From Crambe crambe (lineage: Eukaryota > Porifera > Demospongiae > Poecilosclerida > Crambeidae), in contig OZ004587.1 of NCBI GenBank assembly GCA_963924555.1, positions 868,001-932,000 of the forward strand: a DNA stretch of 64,000 nt, in the 5' to 3' direction. Shown here piece by piece: positions 1 to 10,309 of this stretch. Each line of letters starts with the position of its first letter. Within the stretch, counting starts at the first letter, position 1. Both the position numbers and the translations under genes were made by a program. The notes below the pieces were generated by a model. That model saw only the letters and a program-made list of their open reading frames with translations, had not been told where the DNA came from and did no database searches.

Positions 1-235
1 CATTTTCAATTCAAAACACCCACGCTCGTTAATGAAAGGAAAAAATATGCTAAATAAAAAGGCCATGTAGGGTTAGTCTGTACTTTAACAGTTTCTATCA
101 ACAAAAATCAAAATAATGCTGCCTTCAATAATAATCCCTACATCACTGCCTCCCACCAAGCTGCTTTCAACGAGCATTTTCTATTCCAACCAACAAATCT
201 GAGTTTAAAAGTGTGGATGTTATACCAAGGATAAA

Positions 236-1540
236 ATGACTCCATCAACCCTGCAAGACCTTTCATCTGCAAGCGAATCGTCTTCTGGAAATTCTACAGT
301 CTGTTTTCATTTGACATTCCCCTCTACCCTTCAATCAAACAGATGCTCAGGTAAGAAAATAGTACAGTCATCTCTTTTCCCTTTCAGTATAGAGAAACAT
401 TTTTTTATAGTATAATACCACTCTCACTATACTGACGTATTCCAATTACTGCCAGATACATTATTAACCATATAATTATACCCTTCAAATTTTCTTTGGA
501 TATTATGTAGGACTTACTAGCAACCCACAAAATTATTCTCTACGAGATCCTCCTCTGGTTTCTAACTCTTTAGCTGCAATGTATGGCAGCTTAACACAAG
601 ATCCTCCTCAATTTCTAGTTCCTTACATGAACGTTTATTGGCTTCTCCTTCGCCTTCCAATCATAGCACCCCACTATTACAAGAACATCCGGTGAGCTCT
701 TCACATCCATCAATATCTCCCACACTGGCTTCTTCGGTGAGTTCTTCAGGTCCAACCCATCCTCAAATATCTCCCACACTGGTGAGCTCTCCACCCACGC
801 TTGCTTCTTCTTCAGGTCCAACCCTTTCTCAGATATCTCTCACACTGGCTTCTTCAGTGAGCTCAGTGAGCTCTTTACATCCAACCCTTCCTCAGATATC
901 TCCCACACTGGCTTCTCCTATAGTAAACCCGTTAGTGCCCGCTGGGTTAATCCAGAGGACCTCTCTGATATTCTTGCTGCCCCACTAGAGGATGCTGCTA
1001 TTTCAAAGAAATGTACTAAAAGAATTACAGGAGTTAGAGCTCTAACTGCAGATGACTTTTCTGAAATGCTGTTGGAAGAGAGAAAGAAAAAAAAAAGAAG
1101 AGGCTGAAAAATTGAAGTAAGATAAGAAAGAAGAAAGGAAACGCAAGAAAAAAGAAAGGGAAGAGAAGAAAGAAAAGGAGGCAAGGAAGAAAAAATGGAA
1201 GAAAAGAAGAAAGAAAGGAAGCAGAGAGAGAAAAGAACGCACAACGCAAATGGAGCACTCTGTGACAAGGCTGTTGTGTAGTGATGATGAAGACCCTCCA
1301 CCTATACAAAGTCCTTCTACATCTCACATGACATCTGCAAAAGATACCAGTGAGTCTGACCCGGGAGCAAACATCCGACCTAGTTGAAGTACACATCTTC
1401 CTACATGTTTTAGTGATGAAAGTGATGTGCATTATGTCATTGTAATGAGCCTGAAGGTCTGGCAGCAAGTGTCGTCTTTTGAGTTGATCGTGACGAGTGT
1501 GGCTACTGGGTACATAATTTTGCTCAAACTCCATATAGCT
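236..1540 (+). pseudogene. pogo/Tigger-like transposase C-terminal remnant, copy A
   Basis: Only the tail of a transposase remains. A first piece (236-350) ends at a GTAAGA donor and joins in phase to 511 onward (reading PTSNPQNYSLRDPPL), then loses frame near 626. Next comes a Ser/Pro/Thr-rich stretch of ISPTLASS repeats (from 638), a segment LIxxDLSDILAAPLED, a conserved-looking ALTADDFSEMLLEERKKK and a Lys/Glu-rich tail, then a degenerate Cys pair followed by a WVHN sequence reminiscent of a PHD finger (about 1415-1540). pogo-family C-termini in invertebrates commonly end with a DLxDIL motif, a RxLTSxE motif, a charged KEKK run and a PHD-like knuckle. No DDE core is visible. All three array copies share it, so it predates the duplication. 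Confidence 0.55.
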
Positions 1541-1576
1541 TAACAGCCAGTGTAGTTATTACTTGTTTAATTGTTT

Positions 1577-1624
1577 GATCACCCTGATGAAGGCTAGAGT
1601 ATTCTAGTCGAAACGTTGGTGGTT
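1577..1624 (+). ncRNA. Hammerhead-ribozyme-like motif, copy A
   Basis: Core words are in the right order: CTGATGA at 1584-1590, a six-pair stem II (GGCTAG at 1592-1597 with CTAGTC at 1604-1609), then GAAAC at 1610-1614. GATCACC (1577-1583) can pair with GGTGGTT (1618-1624) as stem I, which puts the cleavage trinucleotide GTT at 1615-1617. Stem III is only the palindrome ACGT, the dimer-type arrangement reported for minimal hammerheads in Penelope-like elements. One extra A follows CTGATGA. Activity is unknown. Confidence 0.4.
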
Positions 1625-1697
1625 TGTTTCATAAGCTAATTTTATGAGAACTAATTCTATTGAATATGTTTATTGTTTATTAGTTAAAAATAACAAA

Positions 1698-1722
1698 TTG
1701 GCGATAATAAGATTATCGCCAA
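1698..1722. repeat. Perfect palindrome with GCGATAAT arms
   Basis: An 11-base arm TTGGCGATAAT and its exact complement flank a 3-base loop. The word GGCGATA recurs several times in the next 50 bases. Copy B retains the hairpin near 37910; copy C is rearranged at the same place (57712-57780). Confidence 0.7.
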
Positions 1723-1978
1723 GGGCTGGGCGATAATTGGAAATATCGCCAGTTCTGGTGGCACTAGTGCACTTATAATTCAAACAAACAAGGATAGAAA
1801 ATTGTAAAGGTATAGCTAGTTTAATTTCATTTATCATTTGAATATTATTTCTATTAAAAAAGAAAAATGTTCTTGGTCTCGATCTTCATCCTTCAGTGTA
1901 GATGGAGGAATCCTAATGGTACTAGCAACCTTACCTGTGCTCATAGTTTCATCCCTAACTACCATGCGACTCGTCAGA

Positions 1979-4640
1979 TTATGCCTTCGACTTCTTGGGC
2001 CTGTTGGACTGTAAAGGTTTTGTTTTTCTCCTTTCCCACACTTTGACTGCTGCCTCAACCTTTCTATTCCTCATGCTGACATCACTTCTGAGCTAGAAAC
2101 TACAAGCCATGAAACTAAACATTCAAAACTGAATAGGAACAGAACAGAACAGCTGCACTTCCCAGCAAGCACACGACACTTAATAATAAAATTAATGATA
2201 CACTTGCATTTGTGACAGACAATAGATAGCTGACAATATAGTAGGTAGTGGGTGATGAAAATGAATGATGAATGATGCTAGGCAGAAAGAAACTGACTCA
2301 TGATTTTTTCTATAATTATAATAATTATTTGCTTTCATGGAGTGATACCCCCCATGAAAGCTATACGTATGTCCCCTTGCCACTCTATTTTTTGAATTCA
2401 ATACTGGACTAAATACTAACATTATTCAAAGCTATTTCAAACAAATCTACGAGGAATAATTGCAATGGGAACTTGTCTGCACTAGCTATGACTGATGATC
2501 CACAAAAGATGAAATCTTTCCAACGGCAGATTAATTTATCATGACAGTAGCAAGAATTCAACATAAAAAAGAAAAGCTGCCGAGTTTGATGACAGTGAAA
2601 CTAGGCAGCTATTTTGAGTAAAACATCTTGAAGAGTCCAACTATGATTATACCAGTCAAATAAAAGACCCACTAAATTTAGTTCCCACTCTGTCATTTGC
2701 TCCTTACCTTGGACTCATCGGAGATGTCAGTCCCCAGTCCTGAAGTTATTATGCTTTCACCGTATGTTGAACGAGTGGCCACACTTGTTCTAGTTATGTC
2801 ACTGATCGTACCAAATGCTGAATCAGCATCATCATCACCACCCTTGACTTGAAGGGCAGCCATTGGTTTCTCCAGAGAGAGGGTAGGGGAGGGAGGATCT
2901 GGACACAGAGAGAGAAAATATTTAAATTTATTTTCCTGGATTATCACTGTTCATACTTGTGTCTGAACTGTCACTGTTTTCACCTTCACTTTCAGTAACT
3001 TCAATAGTGAGATCTGCAACATTAAAATATTTTAAAAAATACTTCATGCATCTACTTTGTCTACAAATAGAGTTGCTATAGTAAAAGGCACATACAAGAA
3101 CTGATTTCCCATCCTCTAGCAATTAGTATACGTACCTGATGTGATCTTCTTTGTTGCCTCTTCATGTTCGGCCATTTCTTCTGATGGAGATACAAGATTC
3201 AATATTTGTTCTCCACAGGTGATGCTGAGGACTCCCATGTTCCTCAGAGCTTGCTGCTCTTTTCTGGTTAGCTTCTGGATCATCTCATCTGCACTGGGTA
3301 AGGCTCTGAATGTCAGTTGGACACAGCCGGGATCTGTTTTCAGCAATCTTAATTTGTAAGAGCCTATTGCTGAGTTGAGATGAGAACAAAGCTTCTTCAA
3401 TTCATCAACTGTCATGGCTTCAAAGTTGCATTCCTCTATTTTGAACACAACAACTTTTCCATTCTTTTTCTCATCCTCAAAGATGTTACTTGGACACTCA
3501 CATATTCTGCGTCTTGCATACTTTTCAAAACTTGCTGCATACTCTTTTAGCAACACTTTGAGGTGATGTTGCTCATCTTCAAAGAGACAAAGGATGAGTA
3601 ACTCAATTAAATCATAGTCAAAAAACGACCAATGCTTCTCTGCTTCATCAAGTAATTTATCAATTGTGTCACTGTCTTTAAATATTTTGCTATACTTGTG
3701 ATTTTTTCTTGCAATAATGGGTATAATCTCATTAGCTATTGCTTCTGATCTTATCAAGGCTCCCCGTAGCTGAATCTCAAGAGCTATGAATTTTTTCACT
3801 ATATCGTCAGTGTCTTTTTGAAGACGAAAGATGAGGTTGGTTCTTTCATGATCAGGCATGTCTTTTGCTAGATATGGAAAGAGTGCCTTAACATCTGCAG
3901 AGTTAAAAATAAAATTATTGATAAATTATAATAATAATAATACTAGATGTACTAGGCTATATACCTACCTGGTGAATGAGAAGTCTTGAGGTATTTCTCC
4001 TCAATGACCTTAGCTATTGCAGGATGGTTTACTGGTAGTGCTTTCAGTGCTGAGCAGAGATTCTTCCACGTTGCCTTCAAGCCCTGACCTGCCAGCCAGT
4101 CAATCAGCATTTGGCCGAAACACTCTGCTGGATCATCTTTGAATTTTTTTCTTATTGCTTCAAGAGAGGAAGGACGCAGTCCCAATTCCACCCCCAAATC
4201 AAACCATTTCACTTGGACATCCCAAATACAACTCCTCACTTCTTTCAGGTCATCCGTTACCAACACAGCTGAAGGACATGATAAATTAATAGCAGTGATT
4301 ATTGTCTGTTGGCTAACTGAATAATTCATGAGGGCAGTCCAGTGTAGCATATTGCTGTTATTTTGCTAACTGGACAAAACCATCTACCAGTAACTATAAT
4401 TAAGATTTCATCATCTAAAAACAGTGTATCGTTATTTTAAATTCATTTGAATAATTATTTTTGATCCATAAAAAAAATTACAGTAGCCAGTTATATTAAG
4501 CTTAATATTAAATGATAGCTAAACTTATTAATATTCATAGCTGGTAGTAGCATGCAATGAATTTGCCTTATAAATCCAAAGGACTTGCTATATTATTATT
4601 CTTGCCAGTTTAATAACTCACTTCCTTGGCCAGGATTCAT
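1979..4640 (-). CDS. Death-domain protein with ECPSN module, paralogue A
   Basis: Six coding exons joined by GT-AG introns with consistent phases: 4622-4640 (starts MNPGQG), 3969-4268, 3136-3894, 2957-3013, 2708-2898, 1979-2092; 479 residues. Exon 2 encodes a six-helix Death domain (about residues 8-95: DLKEV, WFDLGVELGL, AIRKKF, MLIDWLAGQG, TWKNLCSALKAL, VIEEKYL), a homotypic adaptor fold of apoptosis and innate signalling. Exon 3 encodes a separate module of about 240 residues with HWSFFDYDLIELL, ARRRICECPSN, GCVQLTFRALP and LRNMGVLSI; I know no named family for it. A short acidic Ser-rich linker, a region with DDDADSAFGTISD and a basic tail ending RPKKSKA follow. No signal peptide or membrane segment is seen. 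The start is the first ATG that splices in phase; the partner is unknown. The first half of exon 3 differs strongly from B and C. Confidence 0.75.
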
Positions 4641-5046
4641 CTTGATGTTAGAGTTTCAAGAGGAAGGGGAGAACTAGCTATGTGTCTGTGCAAAGGACAG
4701 GCTGAGGGTGGTTACCAGATGTGAGCTTGGGAGTGGGGGAAGAAAGAGCACTGATCAAGAGATTAAAGTATCTGGACGGAGAAAGAGTGTGCTCTTTTAA
4801 TCGAACCCTACGTATTATGTCTTAGTGTTGATAACGCTAAAGACTGTTGTTGACATAATGACAAGATGTGGTACGAGCCACGCCCCCAGAACGATCCAGT
4901 CAAATTCGGACGCTATACACTCACACTAGGTTGGATTGAGTAGTGTACTAGTTCTATGTACACAGTAAACTCTATAACTCGAAGAACGATAGCTATGGCT
5001 ACACTTAGCGAAAATCTTGGGTGTGGCTGGGATAAACAAACCTCAC
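4641..5046. other. Upstream region of Death-domain gene A
   Basis: No open coding is convincing here. The stretch is conserved in all three copies up to and beyond the GCGCATGCGC site, includes a GC-richer patch (GCCACGCCCCCAG at about 4878), and probably holds the 5' UTR and promoter of the minus-strand gene. Confidence 0.35.
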
Positions 5047-5056
5047 GCGCATGCGC
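5047..5056. promoter_or_regulatory. NRF1-type palindrome upstream of gene A
   Basis: GCGCATGCGC followed by AGTTAATTAGTGACGA lies about 400 bases upstream of the start codon. The same string occurs at the same place in copies B (42115) and C (61832). This is the consensus core bound by NRF1 in animals. Function here is inferred from position and conservation. Confidence 0.35.
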
Positions 5057-6457
5057 AGTTAATTAGTGACGACTATAATCATGAATATAATCATAATACA
5101 ACCACACTATATTATAATCAGTGATAGTAATACTTATAGAGTCTGTATTTATTATTAGTTGTCCTGATATATAGACTATAGCTTCATGTATTCTCTGCTG
5201 ACGATTCTTTGTTGCATGCTAGACTGTTCAAATTCTGCACCAGTTGAATGGTCTTGCAAATTCTGTCCTGACGCTGAAAGGTACCATTGAATCTTTTATC
5301 TATTGGCCAGAAGTATTGTAACAGGATGATATAGCTAGCCACACCATCTTCAAAATGGATGTAATATCATGGGTTGAATCATCAGTTGGTTAGGATTGCT
5401 AGGTTGGTTTGATCTGAGGGAGATATGTGTGGGGATGAATGCATGAAGTTGAGGAGTTCAAGGTGCAGTATATATATATATAGCTATATAGATCAGGCTT
5501 GTTCCAGTAAACTTAAATAACTACTGACCTACACAACTTCTCCAATGACTCTACTCAATCTATACGAAATGAAAAGCAGTAACTGTCAGCATATCAATGA
5601 GAAAGTGTGCGAAATCCCTTATTCTATCTACAGTGAACTTGGAGCCCAGCCTTTTGTCCTTTGTAGAGAGGCTGTCTTCTTCTAGAAGTTACACAAAAGT
5701 TCTTTTAGCTTGTCCTTTATCGGGTTCCACTATCGGGTTCCACTCTATTATTTGGTTGCTAGCTTATAAGTTCACCATGGATACTGTCCTCCACATGACA
5801 GAGTTCCTCCAGTCCTAGCTAGACTCATACCAGGTCGATGATTGGTACTCGGGGGGGAAGTCTATATAGCTATCACAGCATCTCTTTTTCACACGCCTGA
5901 GGTATAGCTAATCACTCTAAGCAAGCAGCCTCTTTTGCAGTGCTTCTTATAGTTTCCACTACAGAACTGAAGTATTAGCTAATGGCCCACACACTCGAGT
6001 CAAATCAAATGTAGCTTGAAAGTTGTAATAGCGCATGCGCAGTTTTCGTAGGACAATAAAGGGCGGGAAATTCAAACTTCGTACACTAAAAATACAGTCT
6101 CACATACAAGGAGAATAAAATATAGACACCCAGGATAGGGGTCTCTACAAGAAGAAGCCAGGTCTTATGAGCATTAATGCATTCAGAATCCATGTCAGTT
6201 ATGGAACAGAAGGTAGCATGACAGTAACATGGCAACTGAAATCAAAGTGTGCATCATTGGGATTTAAACTGCTGAAGTTTCAACTGCACAGGATAGTTAA
6301 TAACTTGGCAAAAGAAATAGTAAAGGTTAAAGGTTAAAATGTATTGCTTCTTTGGCCAGGTAGGTGATGCTTATTGCCATAGAGATGGACTTTATGAGGG
6401 GATTGTGTAGAGAAGTCGAGTGGTGATACACACATTTGCTAGGTCTTCAGTCTTGTA
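5057..6457. other. No gene seen
   Basis: AT-rich sequence with a (TA)n tract at 5469-5482. A second GCGCATGCGC site lies at 6033-6042. Open frames in this stretch are short and lack motifs. It is collinear with B (42125-43215) and in part with C. Confidence 0.5.
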
Positions 6458-6648
6458 TCAGAGAGTGCGGTAGCACTCTTGGTGGAGATCGAAGACCTTG
6501 ATGTAAGCCTTGGGGTATATTTTGTGGACGGCATCCCCTGGGGCTTGTCCAGTCTGGTGGTCCAGGAAGTAGCTCTGCACAAACACACTGTGTTCACTCA
6601 TGCAACGAATCCACACACCTCCATTATCCTTCTCCTCAAGAATCACTC
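6458..6648 (-). pseudogene. Orphan SMAD4-type MH2 exon
   Basis: After a TTTTCTAG acceptor the exon reads [20 protein letters not shown], then [20 protein letters not shown] and [14 protein letters not shown] before a TGA at 6458-6460. This closely resembles the start of the SMAD4 MH2 domain, whose hallmark is [21 protein letters not shown], and SMAD4 rather than receptor SMADs has the [11 protein letters not shown] segment. SMAD4 is the common co-activator of TGF-beta/BMP signalling. No other SMAD exon is visible nearby, and the frame stops where SMAD4 normally has its linker insertion, so it looks like a captured or duplicated fragment. It is absent from unit B. Confidence 0.75.
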
Positions 6649-8388
6649 CTAGAAAACAAAGCATATACATTTTAAATTTTGGGAAGAAAAGGAATGATGT
6701 GGACTCCATAAAAACCCACTACAATCAGGGGATTCCCCTCCCCAAGAAATTTAATAACAATCCAAAATAAAAAAAGACTTTTCCATTACAGAATGAATTA
6801 CAGTGAAAGCAGGAAAGTAGGCAGGGGGAAATCAATTCACAGTAATTGCTGTTTTATTATATGTTTTGGGGGACATGGCAGGATCCTCCCCCTCCTTCAT
6901 TACTTGATGAAGTTAGATGGTTAAATGAAGTTAGCCTTTCAGACTAGTAACTTAATACATAGTGGTAGTATACTAACAGTATACTAGTTAGTAAGTTCAG
7001 CAGGACTAGTCATGTGACTACAGACACTAGTCATGTGACTACAGACTATAGAAACATCCTTAATGATGCAGTATAATGTTTTTGGTTCATGTATTGATTT
7101 TTCATGGACATGACTTGGAGGAATTGGGGAATCGAATAATAGGGAGATTTCGAAGCACATTTCCCTGAGGTCATTATCACAATCTGCTGAATGGAAACAC
7201 TTCAAATGGTGAGATTTCCATTGAAAATATTTCTTTTTTCACATTCTTGTGTAGTATTCCGGCATACCAAGTGCCCCATCACCATGGTAACAGGTGTACA
7301 AGCCAGAGGAAATCACAGTTGTAGATGCATCAAGGTACATTAATTATCTTAAGTGTGATCTTGAAAGAATTGTCATTTACATGTACAGATGGTACCTTGA
7401 ACATTTGTAGTCTTCTAGATTGAAAGTTTATACAAGTGATGCATGCATGGTAACAGGTGTACAAGATTCGTGATCCTTAGAGGAAGTCACAGTTTAACTT
7501 AGTGTTGCATCAAGGTGTGGTATTTATCTTACGTGTGATCTTGAGAGTATACATGTTAAGGTGCAATGTGTCATTTATATCGTTCACACATACAGACTAC
7601 ATATCTGTCTGTGCATAGCATGTCCTGATTGCACTGAAAGGTGTTTAAATTGCTCAAAAATATGTCTGGCCATGCTGTTGTTAGCATAAGTTCTATTCAT
7701 CAACTGCTGGTGGTCATTCTACCAAGCACTATATACATGCATTGGCTACTTGGGGGTGAATATATAGAAAAGTTTGGGATCCAGTTTTTAATTAAATTTA
7801 ACATATTTTTGAGGACCTATCTTTGGTCATGTTATGGTTGGACTATCTCTTAGCCTAAAGGCTCAAAAATAGATGTGCAATTATTCCCACGGACAGTACA
7901 AGCTTTCCACAGTGGAACATCTCAATAATGACAGGACTCAATATAACAACCTGTCAGATGACATTGTCCAATCAAATTGCTAAATGTCCGACCATAGGCT
8001 GAGTTGTCAGGACAAAATGTCACATGAAAAAAAGTATCTTTATCACATGTGGTGACTTTACTGGAGGGTTGAATAGTATTGTTGATTTTATGGAGACATT
8101 TTTGTGATTGGTTTGACAAACAAAATATCCTTACACTTTTAAAATAATTAATATGATATGGACACCTTGAACTCTGAACCAGAAAAAGTGATTAGAGATG
8201 TGTGACCTCATTTGGAGGTAAACTGATATAAAATCAATTGAACACACAAAGTGTCCAGAGGTATAAAGGTTTGAATTGGACATATGAAAGGGATAAAGAT
8301 TTTACATTCAGGGTCCACATGATTTAAATTCTTCTCTTCCACTGGTCTATGTATATATCATTGAGGAACTCACCTAGAAGTTGCCAGA
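6649..8388. other. No gene seen
   Basis: Contains a short direct repeat (ACTAGTCATGTGACTACAGAC, twice near 7005-7045) and repeated CACCATGGTAACAGG words. From about 6930 onward it is collinear with B after 46127. No coding motif was recognised. Confidence 0.5.
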
Positions 8389-8857
8389 TCATCTATCTCT
8401 GTCTTTCATTCAGCACCTTCATCTTCAGTGTGGCAGATACTTGCTCCTCATCCCTGCACTTTGACCTTTAGACTCACTCCCTACCAGCAGTCGATTATTG
8501 TGTTTTTCCACACGCTTCACTTCATCCTGTACCATGAGTCCACAATGTCTGGGAAAAAATAATTTTTATACTCATGTTCTCACTAGAATTGATCTCCAGC
8601 ATAATACTTTTGCACTATGCATACATACATAGTTATAGTGATTATCATGTTAAAATAGAGTGTCTGTACAGTAGCTAGAAGTGGGTGTGGCACCTTCAGC
8701 TGCTCAAGAGTTGTAGTGGTGGTAGTATATGTCATCTGCTGACTCAGCAGTTCCTGATACTTGATGGCCAGGTTGTTGTACTGACCTTCTCCACATGACA
8801 CACTCACCAACAACTGCTCTTGTCAGCTGTTCAGCTTGAAGAGGGTTGTTTCCTGTA
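8389..8857 (-). pseudogene. Coiled-coil gene exons, decayed copy A
   Basis: Three exon-like pieces on the minus strand match unit B 47345-47855. One reads NNPLQAEQLTRA before a GTGAGT donor, one YNNLAIKYQELLSQQ, and one corresponds to LEMKVLNERQRELICQLL in B. In A the last piece has AGATAG in place of AGAGAG and therefore an in-frame stop. The Leu/Glu/Gln-rich spacing suggests a coiled coil; the parent gene is not recognised. Confidence 0.4.
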
Positions 8858-10237
8858 ATTATGTGTATAATTAATTATACATATCATACAGTAGGAGAGA
8901 ACTCAGTCTCATTTTTGGTCTCAACATTAATTTGGTTCACTAGTTTGTCCTCTCTTTGAAGGGATTATCAAAACTAGAAATAAGTGATCCAATATTTGAC
9001 TGGTCATAATCATAATTTGGTTGGACATGCAGTACTCCATAACACTAAAATTAGATTGAAAAACGGTTGGCAAATGACAAGTGACCAATAGTTCTATACA
9101 CATTACATGTGTACTAATGAAAGTTTTCTTTTCCTTTTTCTTTTCTTTTGAGTGTCATATTGGAGACTCCACTATTATCATGTCCCCATTAGTCCAAGTA
9201 AATACAAAGGGTATGTACCTGTCAACCTCAAGACATGGATATACTGGGAAAATGTGAAGCATTGTAAGCATGACGGAATATTTGACCCCATTTGCTCACA
9301 ATTCCGTGGATAGTCCACAGTATTCAGAGAATACATTTGTCCCCCAAACTTCCATGGATCGTCCATGGATAAGGGACTGTTTAATCTGTAGAATGGCATT
9401 CTAAGAATACATTATTACCCCAAATATATATGGATAGTCCATAAATAGGAGGTGCTCTGCGGACTGAGAATACATTGCTACCCCGGGCAGGACTAGAAAG
9501 TCACTGCAGTCACCGTTATGCTGACATCAGATCAAGTTAGCATTTCAGCGGCTGATGGGAAAGGATAGAATATTGTCCTTGACAGAGAACCTGCTAAGGT
9601 TAGTGAGGAAAACATGACTAATTTACACACAGGGTCCCCTGATTTTAAAAGGAAAGATTCATAGTCACATTGAAGTCTCCCAAGGCTTTTTTTTGATCAA
9701 ACCAAATCTGCTACTGAACATTCCAGAGTAAATGGACTAGACTACTTTAATTAGTTGATGCTCCAAATAGTTTATACAACACTGACCACTGACATGTGTG
9801 TTTAAGTGGGTACTGACCCTACATGTCCTGATGTTATTTTAGTGATGCAATATTTATTGCTCCATAAAGTGCAGAGCACTCCAGTGATTGCTACCAATCT
9901 CTCATCAACTTCAACCAACCTTAATATTTATGGGTACAAAATTCAGCAATTTCAATTTATTGTCTCCTCCCTCATCCAATTTAGTCAGCAAATAATAATG
10001 AATTTTGATGAGGCATTTCGGACAAATATTAAATTGGTAGAGGCCTCAGCATTTTATCCTTGTAGGTGTTTGGTTATCAGTAAAACTGATATGAATATTG
10101 ACCTCCCTCCCTCCCTCCCTCATGGAAATCGGAAAATCTTGTGATGATAAACAGCAAATTTAGTTTAGGTGTCTCAATGTGAGATATTTACTGTATGGTA
10201 CATGTGACAGGTATAGGTCTAGTCATGTGATGTCATA
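8858..10237. other. No gene seen
   Basis: Collinear with B 47870-49430. Contains a (CCCT)n run near 10102-10121, expanded in B near 49180. The frame at 9806-10144 is interrupted relative to B and has no recognisable motif. Confidence 0.5.
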
Positions 10238-10309
10238 TGATACTCACTTGGTTGCTCTGGGGGTGGGGTCTTTGTCATCATCATAAAGTCGTAACTTCCA
10301 GCTGCATTC
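10238..10309 (-). pseudogene. Furin-type S8 exon fragment, extra copy
   Basis: A degenerate duplicate of the exon reading NAAGSYDF (compare 14556-14640 and 49439-49527), with loss of a base after GACTT that destroys the frame. It sits before a GTGAGTATC donor as the other two copies do. It shows that a local duplication of about 4.3 kb occurred inside unit A. Confidence 0.55.

Noticed and set aside
638-988. Ser/Pro-rich protein as an independent secreted or adhesive gene
   Set aside because: It begins at a TTG without ATG, lies in frame with the transposase-tail motifs in copy C, and differs by frameshifts among copies.
1034-1534. Minus-strand frames rich in Phe, Leu and Ser over the pogo tail (also near 37111-37678 and 56958-57573)
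   Set aside because: They are the antisense of a Lys/Glu AAG/GAA-rich coding run; the composition explains them.
5597-5818. Open frame MRKCAKSLILSTVNLEPSLL
   Set aside because: The frame is not kept in unit B (42570-42850) and its words occur as degenerate direct repeats.
10102-10121. CRISPR-like or regulatory repeats at (CCCT)n, (CATA)n and (ATT)n runs
   Set aside because: Simple microsatellites without spacers; the organism is eukaryotic.
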